Assembly: GCA_009773455.1 (NCBI GenBank)
Contig: WSXU01000004.1
Span: 1-64,000, forward strand
Source of the DNA: Bacteroidota bacterium
GTDB taxonomy: Bacteria > Bacteroidota > Bacteroidia > Bacteroidales > Lentimicrobiaceae
Length of the DNA stretch: 64,000 nt
Reading direction: 5' to 3'
The notes below the pieces were generated by a model. It was given only the letters and a program-made list of their open reading frames with translations. It searched no databases and was not told where the DNA came from. Made by a program: the position numbers and the translations under genes. This document shows positions 61,618 through 64,000 of this stretch, in pieces (the first letter of the stretch is position 1; the number at the start of each line of letters is the position of its first letter).

Positions 61618-63621
61618 TCAGATCACTGCGATAAAGTTGGTAAGGTTCTGTTCGTGGGGCACCCCGAGTTTCTTGCGGATGCGGGTGCGGGCCACTTCGA
61701 TGCTTTTGATGGATTGTCCTGAGAGGGAGGATATTTCGCGTGTATTCATATCAAGTCTTATAAACGAACACAGGCGTCGCTCGGCCGGTGTGAGTTCGGG
61801 GTAATTTTCAAGAAGACGGCCCTGGAAGCCGGGATGAACTTCGTTGAATTGTATTTCAAATTCCTTCCAGGCATTGGGTGCCAGTTCCTGACGGAGTTGT
61901 AACTGCAGGTGCTGGATTGACTGTGCCGATACTTCAGATTTCTTAAGTTCATCAAGTTCCCCGATCAGTTTCTCAAGCAACTGGTTCTTCTGGTTTATAA
62001 AAATGGTTTTTGAGGTGAGTTCCCTCTCTTTGCTGATCAGATCCTCGCTGAGCCGGCCGATTTTTTCGTCACTCTGCTGCCTGATTACCCCAGCCTGATG
62101 TTTTGCTTCGTTTATACGCCTGAAGACCATCCAAATCAGGGCAATACCCAGCAACAGGCTGATGCCCAGCAACATCAGAATAACATTTTTGGTGCGCAAT
62201 GCCTGCTTCTGCAAAAGGCTGTTCTGAATAAGTGCTTCGTTTTCCTTTTTAAGCTCGCTTTTTGCAAAACCTGCTTCAATTTCTTCTATAGTCCGGTATT
62301 TTTCAACGGTGTAAATACTGTCCTTTAATGCTGTAGCGCTTTTCAGGTAATGGTAAGCCCTGAGAGAATTCCCGTCTTTTTCATAGCATCCAGCCAGGCA
62401 TAAACAGGCATCCAGCCTTCCTTTCAGCGAACCGGTTGCTTCTGCAATCAACAGAGCTTCATCCGCGTTGCTGATTGCTTCATCAACCAGATTCTGACTC
62501 AGCAATGAATTTGCCAGTTCTACCAGGGCTTCGCTCTGCTCGGGCAGGGCATCGATGGCAGCATACAGATTCACCGATTTCCTGAAAAATGCCGAAGCGA
62601 TGATAAAATCATTTTTTGCCTCATGCAGTTTACCAAACTGCATATTGCAGGAGGCCAGAAAAGATTTATCGCCCGATTTCTCAGCCAGTTTCAGTGCATC
62701 TTCAAGATAGAGCAATGCATTTTCATAATCCTTAAGCTCGGTGTATGCCCCTGCAAGATTTTTATAACGGATGATGAGCCTGTATTCATCTTTCGATTTT
62801 TCGGCAAGCTTCAGCGATTGCCTGTAATACTCCAGTGCACGGAAAGGATCCCCGTTGTCAATATACAGGTTGCCAATGTTGTTTAAACAATCCGAAATGG
62901 CTGTTTCATCGTTCAGTTTCCTGAAAACTTCTACCGCTTTCTGGTATGACTCCATTGCATTTGCAAAATCGCCGGTTTTGCGATACACATTTCCCAGATT
63001 GTTGTAGCAAATGGCTTCTTCATAACTTAATCCCGAACTTCGCGCTTGTTGAAGGGCTTTGTTGTAGAATGCAGCAGCATCCTTGAAATTCCCGCACTGC
63101 TTTTGCACGATTCCCATCCCTGTATAGCACCAGAACTGGCTCAGATTATCCTTTAACTTCTCATACCCTGAAAGTGAAAGGTTGTAAAAATCCATTGCAT
63201 TTTTAAACTGACTCTGCTCCAGGTAAACTTCAGCAATGTTGAAATAACTTTCCGCTTCAAGTGCTGTATCACCCAGATCCCCGGCTTCTTTTAAAGCACG
63301 CCGGTTTAAATCAAGTGCTTTGGAATATTCAATGCGGTTATAATAAACAAGCCCGAGACCAAGCCTGGCCCTGATCAGTTTTCGCATCACAGCATCCTTA
63401 TAGGCTTTGCTTCCACCTTCCCTGAGCCGTTTTTCAGCGGCCCTGATGGCTGTGTTGTAAAGCCGGATGGCAGTATCCGCTTCAGCAGCTTCTGCTTTCA
63501 ACAGGTAGCCTGTGATGAGGGCAGAATCGGCCCTGGCCTTCTGATTTTGCGGCCATGCAACATCATAGGAAAGTACGCACAATAATAAAAGAAACGGGCG
63601 AATTACACTGAGGCGGTTCAT
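61618..63621 (-). CDS. TPR protein with C-terminal LuxR-type HTH
   Basis: A 667-residue regulator; ATG 63621 begins the signal-like MNRLSVIRPFLLLLCVLSYD (the frame runs up to 63699). About nine tetratricopeptide repeats occupy residues about 40-460 (ALEAESYFNIAEVYLEQSQF, EAICYNNLGNVYRKTGDFAN, AISDCLNNIGNLYIDNGDPF, LIIRYKNLAGAYTELKDYEN). One transmembrane helix near 485-510 (NVILMLLGISLLLGIALIWM VF), a coiled coil (RQQSDEKIGRLSEDLISKER), then a cytosolic LuxR/GerE-like HTH at the end: PELTPAERRLCSFIRLDMNT REISSLSGQSIKSIEVARTR IRKKLGV. This periplasmic TPR plus HTH design is frequent in Bacteroidota regulators; the signal is unknown. Confidence 0.9.
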   Translation of the reverse strand: MNRLSVIRPFLLLLCVLSYDVAWPQNQKARADSALITGYLLKAEAAEADTAIRLYNTAIRAAEKRLREGGSKAYKDAVMRKLIRARLGLGLVYYNRIEYSKALDLNRRALKEAGDLGDTALEAESYFNIAEVYLEQSQFKNAMDFYNLSLSGYEKLKDNLSQFWCYTGMGIVQKQCGNFKDAAAFYNKALQQARSSGLSYEEAICYNNLGNVYRKTGDFANAMESYQKAVEVFRKLNDETAISDCLNNIGNLYIDNGDPFRALEYYRQSLKLAEKSKDEYRLIIRYKNLAGAYTELKDYENALLYLEDALKLAEKSGDKSFLASCNMQFGKLHEAKNDFIIASAFFRKSVNLYAAIDALPEQSEALVELANSLLSQNLVDEAISNADEALLIAEATGSLKGRLDACLCLAGCYEKDGNSLRAYHYLKSATALKDSIYTVEKYRTIEEIEAGFAKSELKKENEALIQNSLLQKQALRTKNVILMLLGISLLLGIALIWMVFRRINEAKHQAGVIRQQSDEKIGRLSEDLISKERELTSKTIFINQKNQLLEKLIGELDELKKSEVSAQSIQHLQLQLRQELAPNAWKEFEIQFNEVHPGFQGRLLENYPELTPAERRLCSFIRLDMNTREISSLSGQSIKSIEVARTRIRKKLGVPHEQNLTNFIAVI

Positions 63622-63867
63622 AGGTTTAAGAAATCCGGAATAAAGGTAAAATGTTTTTCCGGGATTCCGGCTATAGGTTCCCGGCAGATTGTCAATCAAC
63701 CGTTAATCGGTTGTTGACGACCACAATCTTCCTGGTATAGGCATCATATCCGTCTGAAATAACCGGCCATAATATCCAGGCGGATGAATAAAAAAATCCG
63801 GCGCAGCCAGGACCAAACCCGGCAAACTAGCTGTTACTGATTCTCTGTAAAAAGCAGAAAGCCAGAA

Positions 63868-64000
63868 TCAATCCTTTATGCACCTGACTGATCGCCCGTA
63901 ACGCTTATCTTCAAGGTATCTCCATGTATCCGGAGCCCCGTAATCCATATAACGGATGACAGCATCGTTGCAGTTCTCTTCGGTAGAGCACCACCAGCCG
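63868..64000 (-). CDS. FISUMP domain protein, 3' end (partial at window edge)
   Basis: On the minus strand, the last 133 bp of the window encode GWWCSTEENCNDAVIRYMDY, then GAPDTWRYLEDKRYGRSVRC and IKD followed by a stop. WWCSTEEN matches the WWS(A)TE block and RSVRCIKD the end of FISUMP domains (compare 36859 and 51118). The gene continues outside the window, so the start and signal are unseen. It was too short for whole-ORF listing because of the cut. Confidence 0.85.
   Translation of the reverse strand, partial: GWWCSTEENCNDAVIRYMDYGAPDTWRYLEDKRYGRSVRCIKD

Overview
The window reads as chromosomal DNA of a Bacteroidota bacterium, most likely of the order Bacteroidales. The evidence is nine secreted proteins ending in type IX secretion (Por) sorting domains (a YPNP-like motif, then a GxY-x-I/L tail ending in KKI-type residues), several FISUMP (Fib_succ_major) lipoproteins, an SGSG-rich 'head GIN' protein (DUF2807), two ECF sigma / anti-sigma-like operons, LVIVD and two-component-propeller repeat proteins, and TAnnTTTG-type promoter matches. 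No rRNA, tRNA or CRISPR array was recognised. This taxonomic call comes from protein families read by eye, not from a marker-gene search.

Layout. 1-4.4 kb: housekeeping or stress genes (C_GCAxxG_C_C redox protein, SirB1-like protein, nucleoside phosphorylase, tandem UspA) and a rifampin ADP-ribosyltransferase (arr). 4.6-10.6 kb: one T9SS protein, then a minus-strand block running from an ECF sigma factor through an anti-sigma/beta-barrel fusion to an LVIVD lipoprotein, a barrel protein and a small lipoprotein. 11.1-17.2 kb: CinA, a PHP/Ig/BACON/dockerin protein and an Omp28-like T9SS protein. 17.2-20.5 kb: an intergenic array of 26-bp imperfect palindromes, two small outer-membrane barrels and the GIN lipoprotein. 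20.8-26.3 kb: an ankyrin-FISUMP fusion, about 1.5 kb of nested intergenic repeats, a DUF2975/XRE pair and a propeller lipoprotein.

26.4-33.4 kb is visibly AT-rich and foreign-looking. It holds a TraB/TIKI-like protein, an AbiGi/DUF2971-like protein and a 1655-residue STAND-type NTPase with a long helical middle and a C-terminal PLD-like 'HDR...GTS...LGKK' domain. Two of these genes carry duplicated leader sequences. This is the best candidate in the window for an undescribed (probably anti-phage) system.

33.4-40 kb: a second ECF sigma / anti-sigma / DUF4097 operon, a FISUMP lipoprotein and an AT-rich pair (Cys-repeat protein plus DUF5675). 40.3-44.3 kb: two tandem 599-residue T9SS paralogues with related terminators. 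44.7-47.4 kb: a DUF6157 protein and a NatAB-like ABC exporter. 47.6-58.3 kb: a minus-strand run of surface genes (five T9SS proteins, one FISUMP protein, one FISUMP remnant, one lipoprotein). 58.9-61.2 kb: two small membrane or secreted proteins, a YqaA-like and a DedA protein, and a truncated P-type ATPase remnant. 61.6-64 kb: a TPR/LuxR-type regulator and the 3' end of another FISUMP gene running out of the window.

Overall the region is dominated by cell-envelope and secreted functions under ECF-type regulation, separated by repeat-rich intergenic DNA, with one inserted defence-like cassette. Base-composition statements are visual impressions, not computed values.
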